Positions 25,980 to 38,188 of a stretch of DNA of 64,000 bases are shown here, piece by piece. The position numbers and the translations under genes are program-made. Source of the DNA: Gibbula magus (taxonomy: Eukaryota > Mollusca > Gastropoda > Trochida > Trochidae); assembly GCA_936450465.1 (NCBI GenBank), contig OW388296.1, forward strand, positions 42,016,448 through 42,080,447, read 5' to 3'. The stretch's first letter is position 1, and every line of letters begins with the position of its first letter. The notes under the pieces are model-generated. The model was not told the origin of the DNA. It searched no databases and saw only the letters and a program-made list of their open reading frames with translations.

Positions 25980-26520
25980 ACCTACTTGGTCACACCTAGT
26001 TGTTAGTCTGATCTAATAAGGGTTTTTTGGGGGGGGGGGGAGGGGAGTGCTATGGTGTGACTGTGGGGGAGTGGGGATGGTAAGGGTAATGGGAATTTAA
26101 GGGGAGCCCATCTCAGCCTACTTGGTTAGACTAACTACTTGGTCACGCCTAGTCATTACTTTGGTTGGAAGGGGAGGGGGGAAGCTGTGGTATGGTCTGT
26201 GGGTAGGGGATTGTTTAGACCTGTTCTTAGACCTTTTTAGGATTTGGTTATTGAGAGAGGGCAGGGGAGCCAAAATGTGGACAAACTGTTTTTTCACTTT
26301 CAACTTTGTCACTCATTTGATGGAATCTGGAACTGGAGGTGGGGGATATCTAAATTGATTTTGGCAGAGGAAAGTGGGAGATTTTGAATTATTATTTATT
26401 ATTCTTTGGGATAAGGTGTTGAAGGGGAAAGGTGTTGAGTGGGATGAGTATTTGGGGGTGGGGATTGTCCAATTTCTTCTTAGACATACTTGGTCACACC
26501 CAGTAATTAGCATTCCAGGA
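25980..26520 (+). repeat. G-rich degenerate repeats
   Basis: 'tacttggtcac.cc.agt.att' recurs at about 25983, 26136 and 26487 between G-rich tracts ('gggggagggg'). The overlapping open frames on both strands here are compositional. Confidence 0.45.
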
Positions 26521-28400
26521 TGTCCAAACATCTTTGAATTACTCCAACCACCCATCTCAGCAAGACATGGCTAGGCAAGACCTGGCAATCCGCCCTGGGA
26601 GAGGTGTATGGCTGTCCACTGTGAATTGTTTCTAACCCTAAGAACTAGGACAGTCATGTGGGGGGTCTGTTAATGGGGGTGGGGTTGTAGTAAGGGGACC
26701 AGGGTCCTGGTTGACTGGGGGTCCTCCATCAACACTGGAATGTAATCAGATAGACTAGGTATCACTCATGCTGGGTGGGTCTGTTGGAGTACAGCAGGGG
26801 TCTATATTTCATCAGCTTTCATTAACTAGAAACGCTGAGATTGTGTAATGTCATAGGGGAGTCTACTAGTCATGCTCATGTCTTATGGTTACAGAGAGCT
26901 TGTTTGGACTTGGCTTATTTGAAGATGTAACACTGTAATATTTGGGATCATTGGGATTATTTGAAGGTGTTATGTAATAAAAAATGTTTGTCACTCGACT
27001 GTTGTTGCATAATTTAGTGTTCAGTAGACTGATGTATTTTACTCTTCATCTTGCAGAAATGTTGATTTGCACAGCCACAACTTCAATGGGGCAGACATAG
27101 ATAATTGATTACAAAAATAATTTCTCTTCAACTACATTTTAGTTGCATGTCTAAGAATGATTGGCACAACTGAACACTCAATCAAAGTTTCCATGGAAGT
27201 TTTGTTTCTTTCTTATTAAAGTATACATAGATCATTTATTGAATTTGTCATTTGAAATATTTACATGGATGTCACAAAATCCAAAGGTAATAGGAAAATG
27301 GTCAATCAATAAAAATCTGCAGGACTTTGATCCCTTATTGATTTTTCCATTTGAAATGTTTACATGGAATGTCACAAACTCTTGACTTTAGTTCTGAAAG
27401 GTAAACACGTCTTTGCAATTCAAGGCAGGATATGGGCGCGGCAGGTGAATCAAACAGAGACTTGCAATAAAATCGATGGTCCACAGTTCATCTGCAGAGT
27501 AATCAAGCCTTGATGTGGATACCTGAATAGCATACCTTGGTATACAGGTACTCAATTGTTTTGAGTCTTCTTATCTTGTAACCTTCCCTGTTTCCAGGTG
27601 GCCGACCACATGTGTACCATAGACTGACACTGTGTCTTTGGAAGTGAAAATTATTTGTTTGCCTTATTTGAAAATTTTGGATTGATTTATTAACACATTA
27701 TCTGTGGGTAAGAGAAAATTCTGGTATAGCACACATAATTCAGAGAGGGTAGCCCGATTAGTCTGTTTTAACCCATTTAAATTGGCCGTTCAGAATGGAT
27801 AGGCAAACATTGATTCAGCCATGTTAAATTGAAAAGGAACTTTAGTGAGTTGATGTTTAATCTGAGTAGGATCTAGATTTGTTTTTGGACTCATTTTGGT
27901 TTTAGTCTGATATGAAGAAATTTGTTATCATGGTAAACTTATGTGTTTTTGTAAACGCTCTGGCAAAACCAATAGCCAGACACTTGTAAATGTAGTATAC
28001 ATGGACACTTATAATAACTTACGTATTGAATCGATATGATTGATTTCATTGAAATGAAATGATATTTTGGATCCAACGAGAACAAACGTTCCTCTTCAGG
28101 AGAATTTCATTTCAGTTGGAGACTGGAATAGCGACTTTTGCACAGTCTAATGTTTTGACTTCTTGAGAGCCTGTGTCCCTTCTAATACCCACAAACAATC
28201 TTTATCACAGAGCCCATTAGTGTCTGTTTGCATTACTATACCCATGTGTATCTGTCTTACTCCATTGCTGTGGTCACGAGTAATTCAATATCTTGCTGGT
28301 TCAATTTGTTAACCTAGTTTTTGTCACTTCTGATGCATCTTTCAAAGGTTTTTGCACTATTGCTAGCCCTAACATTGTTAGATTTGGGATAATTTGATAG

Positions 28401-28525
28401 TACTGCCCGACAAATTTAAGAAAAATCTAAAATAATAACTATCCTTATTCAGGGCCTCCTCATAAATATAGAAGCCCTGTAACCAGGATAGTTATCATTT
28501 CTTTTCTTTAGTTTGTCTGGCAGTA
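28401..28525. mobile_element. small hairpin MITE, TA-flanked
   Basis: The two arms (28401-28453 and 28472-28525) are imperfect inverted complements. The left starts TACTGCCCGACAAA and the right ends TTTGTCTGGCAGTA, and the inner arms include 'ataactatcc' and 'ggatagttat'. The whole 125 bp could fold on itself. No coding capacity. Confidence 0.7.
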
Positions 28526-29404
28526 GATCCTTATGTGGGGAGGAGGTTTTTGTAGACCATCGCTATATATGCAAAAAATGTTCCTCATGTGTGAAGATTT
28601 CTACTTCCTTTTCAAGATTTTCAATTTACCGTATTTCCTCTTAATTCAGTAGTCTCGGTTCCCACACTTTATACAGGTTTAGGCTACATCTATCTATTTC
28701 TAAAGTCAGCATAAATTGCTGTTCGTTTTTTTCTTTGCATATTACCGAGGAGAATTCCATGGGCTTTACTTTTGCAAAGATGCATGTTGTTCTAATAACT
28801 TCTAGCTCAATATTGAAGGTTAGACAAGAAATAAGCCAGAGACTTGTTGCAGTAGTAAGGATGAGAGATGTAATTCATACACATGTGACCATGCATAAAG
28901 TGTCTTACTAAAATGACAAGTTCATTTTAATCAGAATCTCAATCGGTGCAAATCTGAGGAAGATAATCAGACTCACTCTTGCAAATAACTCCATCTTGCA
29001 ATATATTGTCTGGTTCCCCCAATAATCCATTCCAAGTTCGGAGAGTTTGGGCAACTAACACCGACATTTGTCCATCTAGGCGAAATTACCAGCGGCAACA
29101 GTCTAACTACTCGTGTTATTAGCACTATCTAACTCTGATAGCTTGTTTATAGTCTTCCTTGAAGGTCACCCAGTCTAGCCTTATCTCGACCACTGATAGT
29201 TCCGACAAGTAAATTACACCAATAATTAGCTGGATCTTGCACCCAGGGGGACGTTTGTAAGAGTGCTGATGAGTAAATTACACCAATAATTAGTTTGAGC
29301 TACATTTGGTAGGTTCCAACATTTCATTGACTTACCTTGGACCAATGGTAGGTCAATCAGGTAAGTAATTAACTTCAGGTACACTTGGTAGATTTCAAAC
29401 ATTA

Positions 29405-29575
29405 CATTCCCGTCAGGGGTTTGGCAACTGCATGTCTGCTGTAGAGAACTGTTTTACATGCTGGAAGGTTTGGACGCAATGTGACTCTGAATTACACTGC
29501 AGTACCACCCATGGTATGCTAGTTCAAGTTGATTCTCACAGGTTTCATCTACATCGAAACGCTGCATCTCACTGC
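29405..29575 (+). repeat. degenerate SINE body
   Basis: 'gcaactgcatgtctgctgtagagaactgtt', 'gtttggacgcaatg', 'gcagtaccacccatggtatgctagttc' and 'cacaggtttcat' match the SINE body with many changes. The head and tail are not recognisable. Confidence 0.65.
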
Positions 29576-29664
29576 AATTAAGAAGTTGATAATCCATAAA
29601 GTCCATTAAGCATCAATTATTAAAAGAATCTTGATCAATGAAAATAATCAAATAACAGAAATTC

Positions 29665-29900
29665 CAAATAAGATAACATAAGATAACTCTTTAATATCCC
29701 GAAGGAAATTTACATTACATCTAATACAGTCGCTAGTATAAAAAACAAAAAAACAACATACACCAGCCATATAAACAGCATTATAAACATTATATACACT
29801 TGTGTAAATTGTGTAAATTCTATTACAAATTACAAATTCAGTCTTGCTGTGAGTGTAAAGTATTGAAAATTGTATAATATAATTAAGAAGTATAATATTC
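29665..29900 (-). mobile_element. probable LINE 3' end
   Basis: Read on the minus strand, 'aaatttccttcgggatatt' is followed by 'aaagagttatcttatgttatcttatttgg', ending in short ATCTT-like repeats. This is the pattern of a non-LTR retrotransposon 3'UTR and tail. No coding part remains. Confidence 0.4.
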
Positions 29901-31412
29901 CCAACATCATATCACTTAATAAATCGATAATTTATCAATGGATAGCCTTAATAATTGATCATGTTCATTTGAATGTAAATTACACCCATAGGGTTAGTTA
30001 AATTTCACAATTTGTAGATTTAAATTGGATCATAGCTATTTTCTATACAAAATCACAAAGTATATACACCACTAATTTGCACATTGAACTAAGTTACACA
30101 TTGTTGTGTTTTACCTGTGTATGACTTACCTGTTGGGACATTGATGTACTCATTAAACTAGTAATTAGGCAAACTTTGTAAGTTTCAACCTCAGTGACAT
30201 GTATGCACCTTGTGCCCACCATAAACTAAAAACTGCAGCGTTGGCATATTTCTTGTAGAGGAATTTGTATGGCATACATGTCACGTTGACTATGTTATAT
30301 TATTTAGGAGCCAACCTAATAAATACCCCATTTCAAATTTAAGCATGTAGAGTTGCCCCCCCCCCCCCCCCTTCAAACTTATCAAAAACAGAAAATCATA
30401 AGCCATGTGGTAAAGTCAAAGCCAGTCATGAACTAGTCTTTGATGTACATTAAAGCACATGCTCATGATAATCTCATCCATAAAACCTATGGTTGACAAA
30501 ACATCATTGCATCATTTTTAATTAAAGATGTATCTTAATTGAAGTGTATCCTTACTATCAACCTTTTAAATAGTTTTTAGTTAAGTGCCCCTGGATTAGT
30601 TAATGAAGGTTATGAAAAAAATGTTAATACTTTTGATTATCTTATTTCAGAAAGAGTAATAACAGGGACTTATGAAAGAATAACAAGTAATCTCATATTT
30701 ATTTAGTCAATTTATATAATTCAGACAGAGAGCCTACACAGAGAGCAGCATATTAGAATTAGTTTTTATCTGATGGATAATAATTTTATACAAATATGTT
30801 TCAAAGATTGAAATCTAGCATATATATTTATTCAGCGGAAAGAGGCGTCAGACAAGGAGTTATTGTTTATTATACCTCCATCATTATTAAAGCTCTGAGC
30901 TGCAGTTATCCCACCCCAAGGCTAGTTGGCGGGGAGTGTCCTTTATTCATTAGATCTTATGTTTTCCTTTGGTCAGTGTCAAAATAGTCAGTGGTCAAGA
31001 ATACATAAACTAAACTTCAATGAAAATAGCTCATTCCCTGTCCCCTGAGGCTTAGTGTTACAGGTCAGTCATAAGAGAGTCCTGTCCCCTGAGGGCCAGT
31101 CTTATTGGCTAGTCATATGGGGTCCATAGGGCCCCACTGTTTATTGTCCAGTTGATAACTGACCACCCACTCTGGTGTCTGGTGGCAGTCGCTTTGTCCG
31201 TGTCCAGCTTGATTAACATGTCTTATAATATAGATAAACATGAGCGAATAATAGTCAATATCACCGTGGTTACGGGGCTGGAATCTTCATCATCATGGAT
31301 GAAGATTGCCAACTGAAACGTAAAATCATCAATCAAGAGAAGCTAGCCAATGAATATGAAAATTATCTCTAGCTTTCTTTCCAGAAACAAGAATCCTATT
31401 TTCATGGCAAAT

Positions 31413-32225
31413 ATTAACCCTTGACATACTGGTCCTAGAATTTCCAGGCAAGCCTATCTTTCCATTCCACGACAAATCCTTGAAATATCATGCAAAATAG
31501 GTTCATTAGCTACGTACCTTATACTTTTTATGTGCAATTCAAATCTGTATGTCTTAAGTCAATTTAATCCTTGATATAGGGGTCCCAAAATTTCAAGGTA
31601 AACCTAGCTTTACTTAGTTGTCACTCCATAACAAATCCTTGAAAAATCATGCAAAATAGCTTCACAAGGTCTTGTACTTTTTGTACAAAAAATTCAAATA
31701 TGTTTAAAGTCAATTTAACCCTTGATGTACGGGTCCCAGAATTTCAAGGCAAGCCTATCTTTACATAATGGTCACTCCTACATCAGATCCCTGTAAAAGT
31801 GGGGGGCGGGATAGCGCAGTGGTTAGCGCGTTCGGCTTCAGATCAAGAGGTCCGGGGTTCAAAATCCCGCCAGGGGCACGGCAACTTTGTCTGCAGTAGA
31901 GAACTGGGTGCAATGCTACACTTAATGTCAGCGTAGTACCACCAATGGTTCGCTAGTTCCAGTCGATATTCGCAGGTTTCACCGCAATGCATAGCCACAC
32001 AGGCTTTCTCCCTGCCATAATACTAGCAGCCGCGATGTAAGTGAAATACTCTTGAAAGCAGCGTTAAACCCCAACTCACCTCACCTCACCTGTAAATATA
32101 ATACTCTGTAACAAATCTTTGAAAATATTTGCAAAATAGCTTCACAAGCTAATATAACTTAAACTTTTTGTACGCAAAATTCAAATGTGTATGTTGAAAG
32201 GCAATCTAACCCTTGACTGAACAAC
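31413..32225 (+). repeat. about 160-bp tandem repeat, interrupted by a SINE
   Basis: A unit with 'gtcccagaatttcaaggcaagcctatcttta', 'aacaaatccttgaaaaatcatgcaaaatagcttca', 'actttttgta' and 'caatttaacccttgat' occurs about four times. The last copies are split by the SINE at 31798-32088. Confidence 0.7.
31798..32088 (+). repeat. tRNA-derived SINE, best-preserved copy
   Basis: The head has a clear A box ('tagcgcagtggttagcgcg') and a B box close to consensus ('ggggttcaaaatcccgcc', with one extra base). The body 'gcaactttgtctgcagtagagaactg', 'gtaccaccaatggttcgctagttcc' and 'aatactagcagccgcgatgtaagtgaaatact' leads to the tail 'gcgttaaaccccaactcacctcacc'. Flanking CCTGTAAA at 31790-31797 and 32089-32096 is the target duplication. 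It probably derives from a tRNA gene and is transcribed by Pol III, but it is not a functional tRNA because the acceptor-stem pairing is lost. Confidence 0.92.
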
Positions 32226-35200
32226 ACATAAAAGGACAGATTTATCATATTTTTTTTAAAAATTAACAAATGATGCACAACTGGTCCTGAGCAGTTTTCT
32301 CCTTTATCCTTGCAATAATCCAACATGTACGAAGAAAATGGCAGCAGCTTGTTTGTTTTTATGAGAGGAATACTGTCTGCGGATGATTCATTGACGGGAA
32401 GTAGTCCGTCTCAATGGTAACGTCTCGTAAACAAGATGCACAGGTTCGGAATGTGACTTGGCACATGCCCTGGTGAAAAACTTGTAAGCAAGCACTCGTG
32501 GAGTGAGATAGTTTGGCAATAACTACCGTTACTCGTCTTCTCTGTGCTGATATAGTTTCGTATCTTGTGTACACAGAATGGATTAACCCTTTCTCTTGAG
32601 TTTCCGGAATATTCTGCAAGAGATATATATCTGTAAATTGGCATCGCAGAAGGATTTGATTTATATGGAAGCAGCAGTTATGTATTATCATTTTATTCCT
32701 GATCCCAAAGTTTTTATGGGACAGTATGAACAGGATTTTTTTCGAGAAACAAAATTTCATGGGATATGTCTATTTATGTTTATAACTTTTCTCCTTCTCC
32801 TCTTAAAAGGGCATTATTAAAGTCATGTCATGTTAATGTGATTTTATTTTTGTGACTATCTGTAAAAGATGTAAAAAAAAATTCCAATGCCTAGTTTGTT
32901 ATCAATGATAAGGCCCAAATAATAAAAAAAATGTTTCTGGTCTTTACAGGCTGACAAAAATGATGCAATGACGCAATTATTTTTTTTTACACCACTTTTT
33001 TTTTTTCGAATGAAGCGATGAATTCCATTTTATACAAACTTCTCACCAGTCACAGGTCACTGACTTACAAAGTTTTAATCGCCAATAAGTTCCTTTACAA
33101 ACCATTGTCTTCACTTAGACAAAGCTTAATGATAAAATAACATAAACTGTTGTTAGTCGATGACTTTGTGCTAACAGCAGTTTTTAAGCCTGCAACACTA
33201 TCTATTTAGATAAATTTATTCTCCTCCCATTTAGAAGTAATCCAGCTACAGATTGTATTTAATTTGATATTTGAACTTAAAATGTTTGGAAGGGTTAATG
33301 TTAAACTCCCAAGTTTAATTAAGACATAATGGACAGTTTGTGACAGAGTTGAAAACAGAGCCTTATGATTTTTGAAAATGTCAAACCCTCTGGTAATAAA
33401 AGAAGAATCCATTAACAGGCGCATTTGCATTACAAAGTTTCCGAGCTTGGCAGAATAATTTCATTACTTCGGTAACTGGTTTCGGGGTAGTACGGGAACT
33501 CTCTAATGCTGTGATATTTGCAGGTAGAAAGCATGGTTAATTATGTTACACACAGAAAGCGTTGTTAATAGTATTACACATTAAATGCCAGAACGTTCAG
33601 TAATGATTATATGGACAGGGGCAAAATAGCTGACACGGCTGTATTTAACTCTATGATGGTTGAAAATGAGAGAATGTAATTAAAGGATTTTGATTTTGAA
33701 AAATTCATTGACTAAATTGACTTTGTTAACGTTTTATGCTTCATGATGTTATTTTATATTGTTTTTTCTTAACCCTTTTTCTGTAGGACTATTTGTGTGT
33801 GGGTGTATGATAGGCTGCAAAATAGCCTTGTCCTTTCAAGGGTTAAATGGATCCACTATTTTCCATATCATTTTGGGAAAATCTGATATAAAATTCTGAA
33901 TTTTTTTTTTTAGATATTTAGAGAATGACATGAAAGCATGTCAATTCATTTTTTAAAATCAAGAAAACTGAATTAGCCAGTTTCTAAGCTTAAACTTTGT
34001 TGCTAAGATAGTGTATTTTGAATGTGAATGTGGGAGGCAATTATGAGCATCTTATTGTGACATTTGAATACAAATATTTTAATAATAATGATTCAAAATC
34101 TCTATTGGCACCTTGGCACAGAATAGTGAAATGAATCATACAGAAAGAATTCAAAATTTTAAATTAGTTTTTAAACTAATATTTTTCATTAGAAATCCTT
34201 AAAAAGGCTTTACACACTAAAGTAAATATAAATTATAAAAAGATACCTTTCTTCTGTTGCAAAGAAGTTTTCATTTGAAAAGAACATTGCCTCGGAAATA
34301 GATTTACATCCAAAGCAGCCAAGGAAATTCGATGTGAAATCTGGAAATTGCACCCAAAATAGATATAAATTAAGCAGTAAGACATTCGTTCTCTACCAAA
34401 GTACTCCAAGACATTTATTAGAAATTCTATCCGTCCATGATAAATATAAAACCATAACCTCATGTACTGGTCAGCGGCGGTCAATCAATCAAAGCCTTAG
34501 GACGGCCATCAAGGAGTAATTTAGCACTTAATTGGGTCAGTTCTTCCTTGAGGGTCAGCGGTACAAGTGGACGTTTGACCAATGAAATTACTGTGACTGA
34601 GTGTGACTGTATTTAGAGTAAGAACTGTGATTCCTCAGAGAGTCCATGTATGCTGAAAATGGTAGCGCCATCGGAACAGCTAAAATGGTAGAATATGGGA
34701 ATAAACTAAATGGAAATTATTTACAGAGAGTCAGATTTGGTCTCAAAATCCAAAATCTTTTCATTAAACAAATTGAGTAATATAGATGCTGTACGTTTTA
34801 TTGACTTACTTTGACCAAGATTTTGTTCCTGAAATGAAAATTACAGAAACATCTGAATTTTCAAAACTAAGAAATTGCAGAAGGAGCCCCTAACATTGTT
34901 AACATTTAAATGTCAAATCTAGACTTTCTAAACAAAAAATAAGTTTTGATACAAATTTGTCTCAAGTTCATTTTCATTGCCAATTTTTTTTCGATATGGG
35001 TCTAACTTAAAGGAAATGATAGAACTGCTATCAATAACTGCGCCTGTAATTATCACAAATCTAGCTATAGCCAAGGGTCGAGCATCATGCGTCAATTGTT
35101 CGCATGCCTGTGGACGATCGTTAACAAGAACCACTGTACATCGCTTCCTCCTCTTGAGGAGAGGAAATTGTTCGTGTTTAGTAACCGCTTGTCTTGTGGC

Positions 35201-35881
35201 TCCTCAAGTGAGGGCACGTGAGGGCACATGAGGGCAACGTCTCGCTTTCAAAGTTCAGTTAGTGACCTGGTTGTGTGTAATAAGTGATTGTGATAGTTTA
35301 GAATTTAGTCTTTGTGATTTTTCCCCGGACTCTATTTAATTAAACCAGGTCATAGGCTACATTCTATACCATTCAGAACGTATACATGCATTTGGTAAAC
35401 TAAGTTTTCCTGACCTAAATATTTATGGATAATTCTGCATCTACTTAAGTTTGAAATATTTTAACTCCTTTTACCAGTGACTCTCAATTGAGAGGTCATT
35501 TTAGAAAATAACCCATTCTAATGTGTATAAGTGCATAGCAGTGAACAAATATTTTTGATAAAAATAAAATATATTATTATTTCTTATGTGAATTGATTTT
35601 AAAATGCCACTATAAAAAAAAACTAAGATTAGAATTAGAAAATATTTCTAATTAAAGAAAATGAGATTTCGGAACACAACTCTAATATCAACTGAATGTC
35701 AAATCAGACCAATTCAAATGAATATAATCTGATTATTTTTGCTCCTTGCGAACTAAATTCTTTTGTTTCATTCAAATTGAAAACATTAAACTTTCAAGGT
35801 TTCTACTTTATTCAAGCTCATTACAAATGCCACAATCACTTTTTGCGATATCAATAATAATTTTGGTTTGTTCTTTTCCAG

Positions 35882-38188
35882 GTGACCGAGGCAGGAAAAG
35901 ATTCCCTTCCACACTGGTTGATATTCAACAATGAAAAGCAAGCCCTCCAGGGAATTCCATCATCCGAAGATCTGGGCCAGTACTCCTTAGAAGTTTCAGC
36001 CATTGGAATCGATCAAGCAAGGGCAAAGGACATCTTTTCCATCTTTGTCACTGAAGATGGTGGTTCAGCAAGTTCGCCATTGCTCTTCAAACCCGGAGGT
36101 GCAAAAACAGTCCGTTGCAAAAGATCAGAACCAGAAACCGCCGTGAAGTTGATCATGGATGTCGATATGAATATGCTTGAGGCTTCCAAAAGACTTCAAC
36201 TTCACGAGAACATCATCAAACATCTGAACCTTGCCGAGGACATGCTGAAGATCAACCAGCTTGGAAACACTCCCATCACTGATGCTTCTGCCTTGGTGTC
36301 TGGACCAGGAGATGCGAGGGATTTGAAGACCAAAGGTTCGTCTGTGTCCTGGCTTGTTGGATGTGGGAAGGTCGAGCCTGATCACATGTCCATCCTCCAG
36401 CAGGTTGAGACTGATTCGAGCAACGGTATGATGAGCAATGCCATCGGATATCCCATCCATGTCTGGCATGTCACCAACAGCAGGTTCCAGGAACACAAGA
36501 GAAGGAAGAGGCAGGCTGTCAGAGCTACGGCAACTCTTGTAGCAACACAAACACTTCCTGTCAAGGGACCAACAGACACCATCAGAGCTACAGGCACAGA
36601 AAATGATGCCATGACCAGACCTGTTGCCAGTTTAGACTCTCCTTCATTTGGAATCCAGCCTACAAAAACAGTGTCAATGGAGAAGACGAAAATGCCAGGA
36701 GAGGTTGGAGAAAAGATAATGCCCACAAAGGCCCCAGAAGGAGGAGTTAAGCCTTCAGCCGGCATGCCTGATGAAGGAAAGATGGCCAAGACTCAAGTTC
36801 TTCCAACAAAGACATATGCAATGACTGATGAGGTTAAGCCAACTAAGACCATGCCCAAACCAACAGATACTGAAGGTGAGGCTACCAAAGATCCAATAGG
36901 CGGTGGCTGCATGGATTTGCTTCCAACATTGAAAAATCCCATGAGGAATCTCCACTACACAGTTGGTACACCTATAAAGTACAAGATTCCAGAGGACACC
37001 TTCTATGACTGTAGAGTTGGAAATACAAGAAAACTCAGACTTATCCTCTTTGATGACAAGAAGAAGCCAATGCTTGAAAAAAACTGGATCACTGTTGAGG
37101 TTACGAAGCAAGTCATCACTGGAATGCCCATGGAAATGCATATTGGCAAACACAAATTCTCCCTTGTTGCTATGAACAAGAAGGAAGTGGACAAACCAGC
37201 CATTACCACATTCAATGTTCACATCAAACCAGATGCTAAAGCTGGAGAACGTAACCATGAGATGAGCATCACAATGGACTATGACTACGATGAGTTTACC
37301 ACAAATACTGAAAAACAAGTCATGTTCCTGTCCAAGGTTGCAAGAATCTATGGGGAAAGAAACCCAAAGCAGCTCAGCCTCACCAGAATCGGCAAAGGAT
37401 CAACCGTTGTTGCTTGGACTAACACAAGCTTGTCCTCCCCAGATTGCCCAGCAGATGAAATCAAGACAATGTCAAGGAAGATCGCAAATGAAGACGGGAC
37501 TCCCACTCAAGCTGCTATCGATGGCCTTCACCCCTACAAGCTTCTAAGTGTTGGAGTTGAACCTCTAGGTGCCTGTGAAGATGATCCCAACTTCCCTCTT
37601 GTTGCCTCGACTACTGGTGATGACACAGACGGAGGAGCTCCACCAGATGAGGAGGACAACACTGGAGATGATTCCACCGAGAAACCACCCACCACAACGG
37701 AAGGAGTGAAGACAGGAGGTGTCGGAGGATCCTCTGACGACATCTGGATCACAACCGTTGTTCCTGCAGTTGTAATTGTGGCCATCCTGCTCCTTGCCCT
37801 CCTCATTGCCTGCATCCTGTACCGAAAGAAGAGGAAGGGCAAAATGAACCTTGAAGATCAGAACACATTCGTCAACAAGGGAGTCCCCGTCATATTCCAA
37901 GACGAACTTGAAGAAAAGCCTACCGACAGTTCCAAGCCTTTGCTGTTGGAAGGCCAGCCCCCTTGCCCACCACCAGAATACCAACGAGGAGACAGCCAAA
38001 GCTCCACTCCTCCAGTTAACCATAAACAGCCCCAGTATGACCTGGATGGGGACCATATAGAAGACACAAATGTCAACTCACCTCTATACCAGCCTCCTCC
38101 ACCTGTGACGGCTTCAGGTAACAACAAACCAAGACCACTTGTATCTCAGCCTGCATACCGCAGCCAGCCGCCTTCCATCCCCCCATAA
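35882..38188 (+). CDS. DAG1: dystroglycan, main coding exon (residues 76-843)
   Basis: This exon encodes almost all of alpha- and beta-dystroglycan, the link between extracellular laminin-type ligands and dystrophin. Domains in order are: the rest of Ig-like domain 1 (to about 135); an S6-like domain (about 145-278) with C154 and C236, matching the vertebrate disulfide; a furin site RRKR|QA at R285; a short Thr/Pro-rich mucin-like linker (286-415) with IQPTK; a second Ig-like domain (418-521); and a SEA-like domain with the autoproteolysis pair G581-S582 (GKGSTVVAWTN), a glycosylation sequon at N589 and the cysteine pair C597/C640. Next come an acidic Thr-rich stalk, a membrane span at 699-722, the basic RKKRKGK juxtamembrane motif, LEDQNTF..KGVPVIF, and a PPPEY WW ligand ending at Y775. 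The C-terminus is QPPSIPP. Vertebrates have PPPY there (family knowledge), so the terminal dystrophin-binding PPxY is altered. The total of 843 aa compares with about 895 in human; most of the difference is the shorter mucin region. Confidence 0.97.
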   Translation: MTEAGKDSLPHWLIFNNEKQALQGIPSSEDLGQYSLEVSAIGIDQARAKDIFSIFVTEDGGSASSPLLFKPGGAKTVRCKRSEPETAVKLIMDVDMNMLEASKRLQLHENIIKHLNLAEDMLKINQLGNTPITDASALVSGPGDARDLKTKGSSVSWLVGCGKVEPDHMSILQQVETDSSNGMMSNAIGYPIHVWHVTNSRFQEHKRRKRQAVRATATLVATQTLPVKGPTDTIRATGTENDAMTRPVASLDSPSFGIQPTKTVSMEKTKMPGEVGEKIMPTKAPEGGVKPSAGMPDEGKMAKTQVLPTKTYAMTDEVKPTKTMPKPTDTEGEATKDPIGGGCMDLLPTLKNPMRNLHYTVGTPIKYKIPEDTFYDCRVGNTRKLRLILFDDKKKPMLEKNWITVEVTKQVITGMPMEMHIGKHKFSLVAMNKKEVDKPAITTFNVHIKPDAKAGERNHEMSITMDYDYDEFTTNTEKQVMFLSKVARIYGERNPKQLSLTRIGKGSTVVAWTNTSLSSPDCPADEIKTMSRKIANEDGTPTQAAIDGLHPYKLLSVGVEPLGACEDDPNFPLVASTTGDDTDGGAPPDEEDNTGDDSTEKPPTTTEGVKTGGVGGSSDDIWITTVVPAVVIVAILLLALLIACILYRKKRKGKMNLEDQNTFVNKGVPVIFQDELEEKPTDSSKPLLLEGQPPCPPPEYQRGDSQSSTPPVNHKQPQYDLDGDHIEDTNVNSPLYQPPPPVTASGNNKPRPLVSQPAYRSQPPSIPP

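Larger units (their letters stand above)
18817..35881 (+). other. DAG1: dystroglycan large intron (17,065 bp)
   Basis: Bounded by GTAAGT at 18817 and 'ttggtttgttcttttccag' ending at 35881, phase 0. I found no further coding exon inside, and the protein alignment needs none. It contains the SINEs, MITEs and minisatellites listed separately. The remaining stretches (for example 23543-28400, 28526-29400 and 32220-35880) are AT-rich with nothing else I recognise, apart from G-rich patches at 26025-26720 and a poly-C run at about 30356-30372. Confidence 0.9.

Noticed and set aside
31798..31875. Functional tRNA gene
   Set aside because: A and B boxes are present, but the acceptor arms do not pair and a SINE body follows directly. 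The same head recurs across the window.
36125..37318. Long minus-strand frames opposite the dystroglycan exon
   Set aside because: Shadows of the strong plus-strand coding frame.
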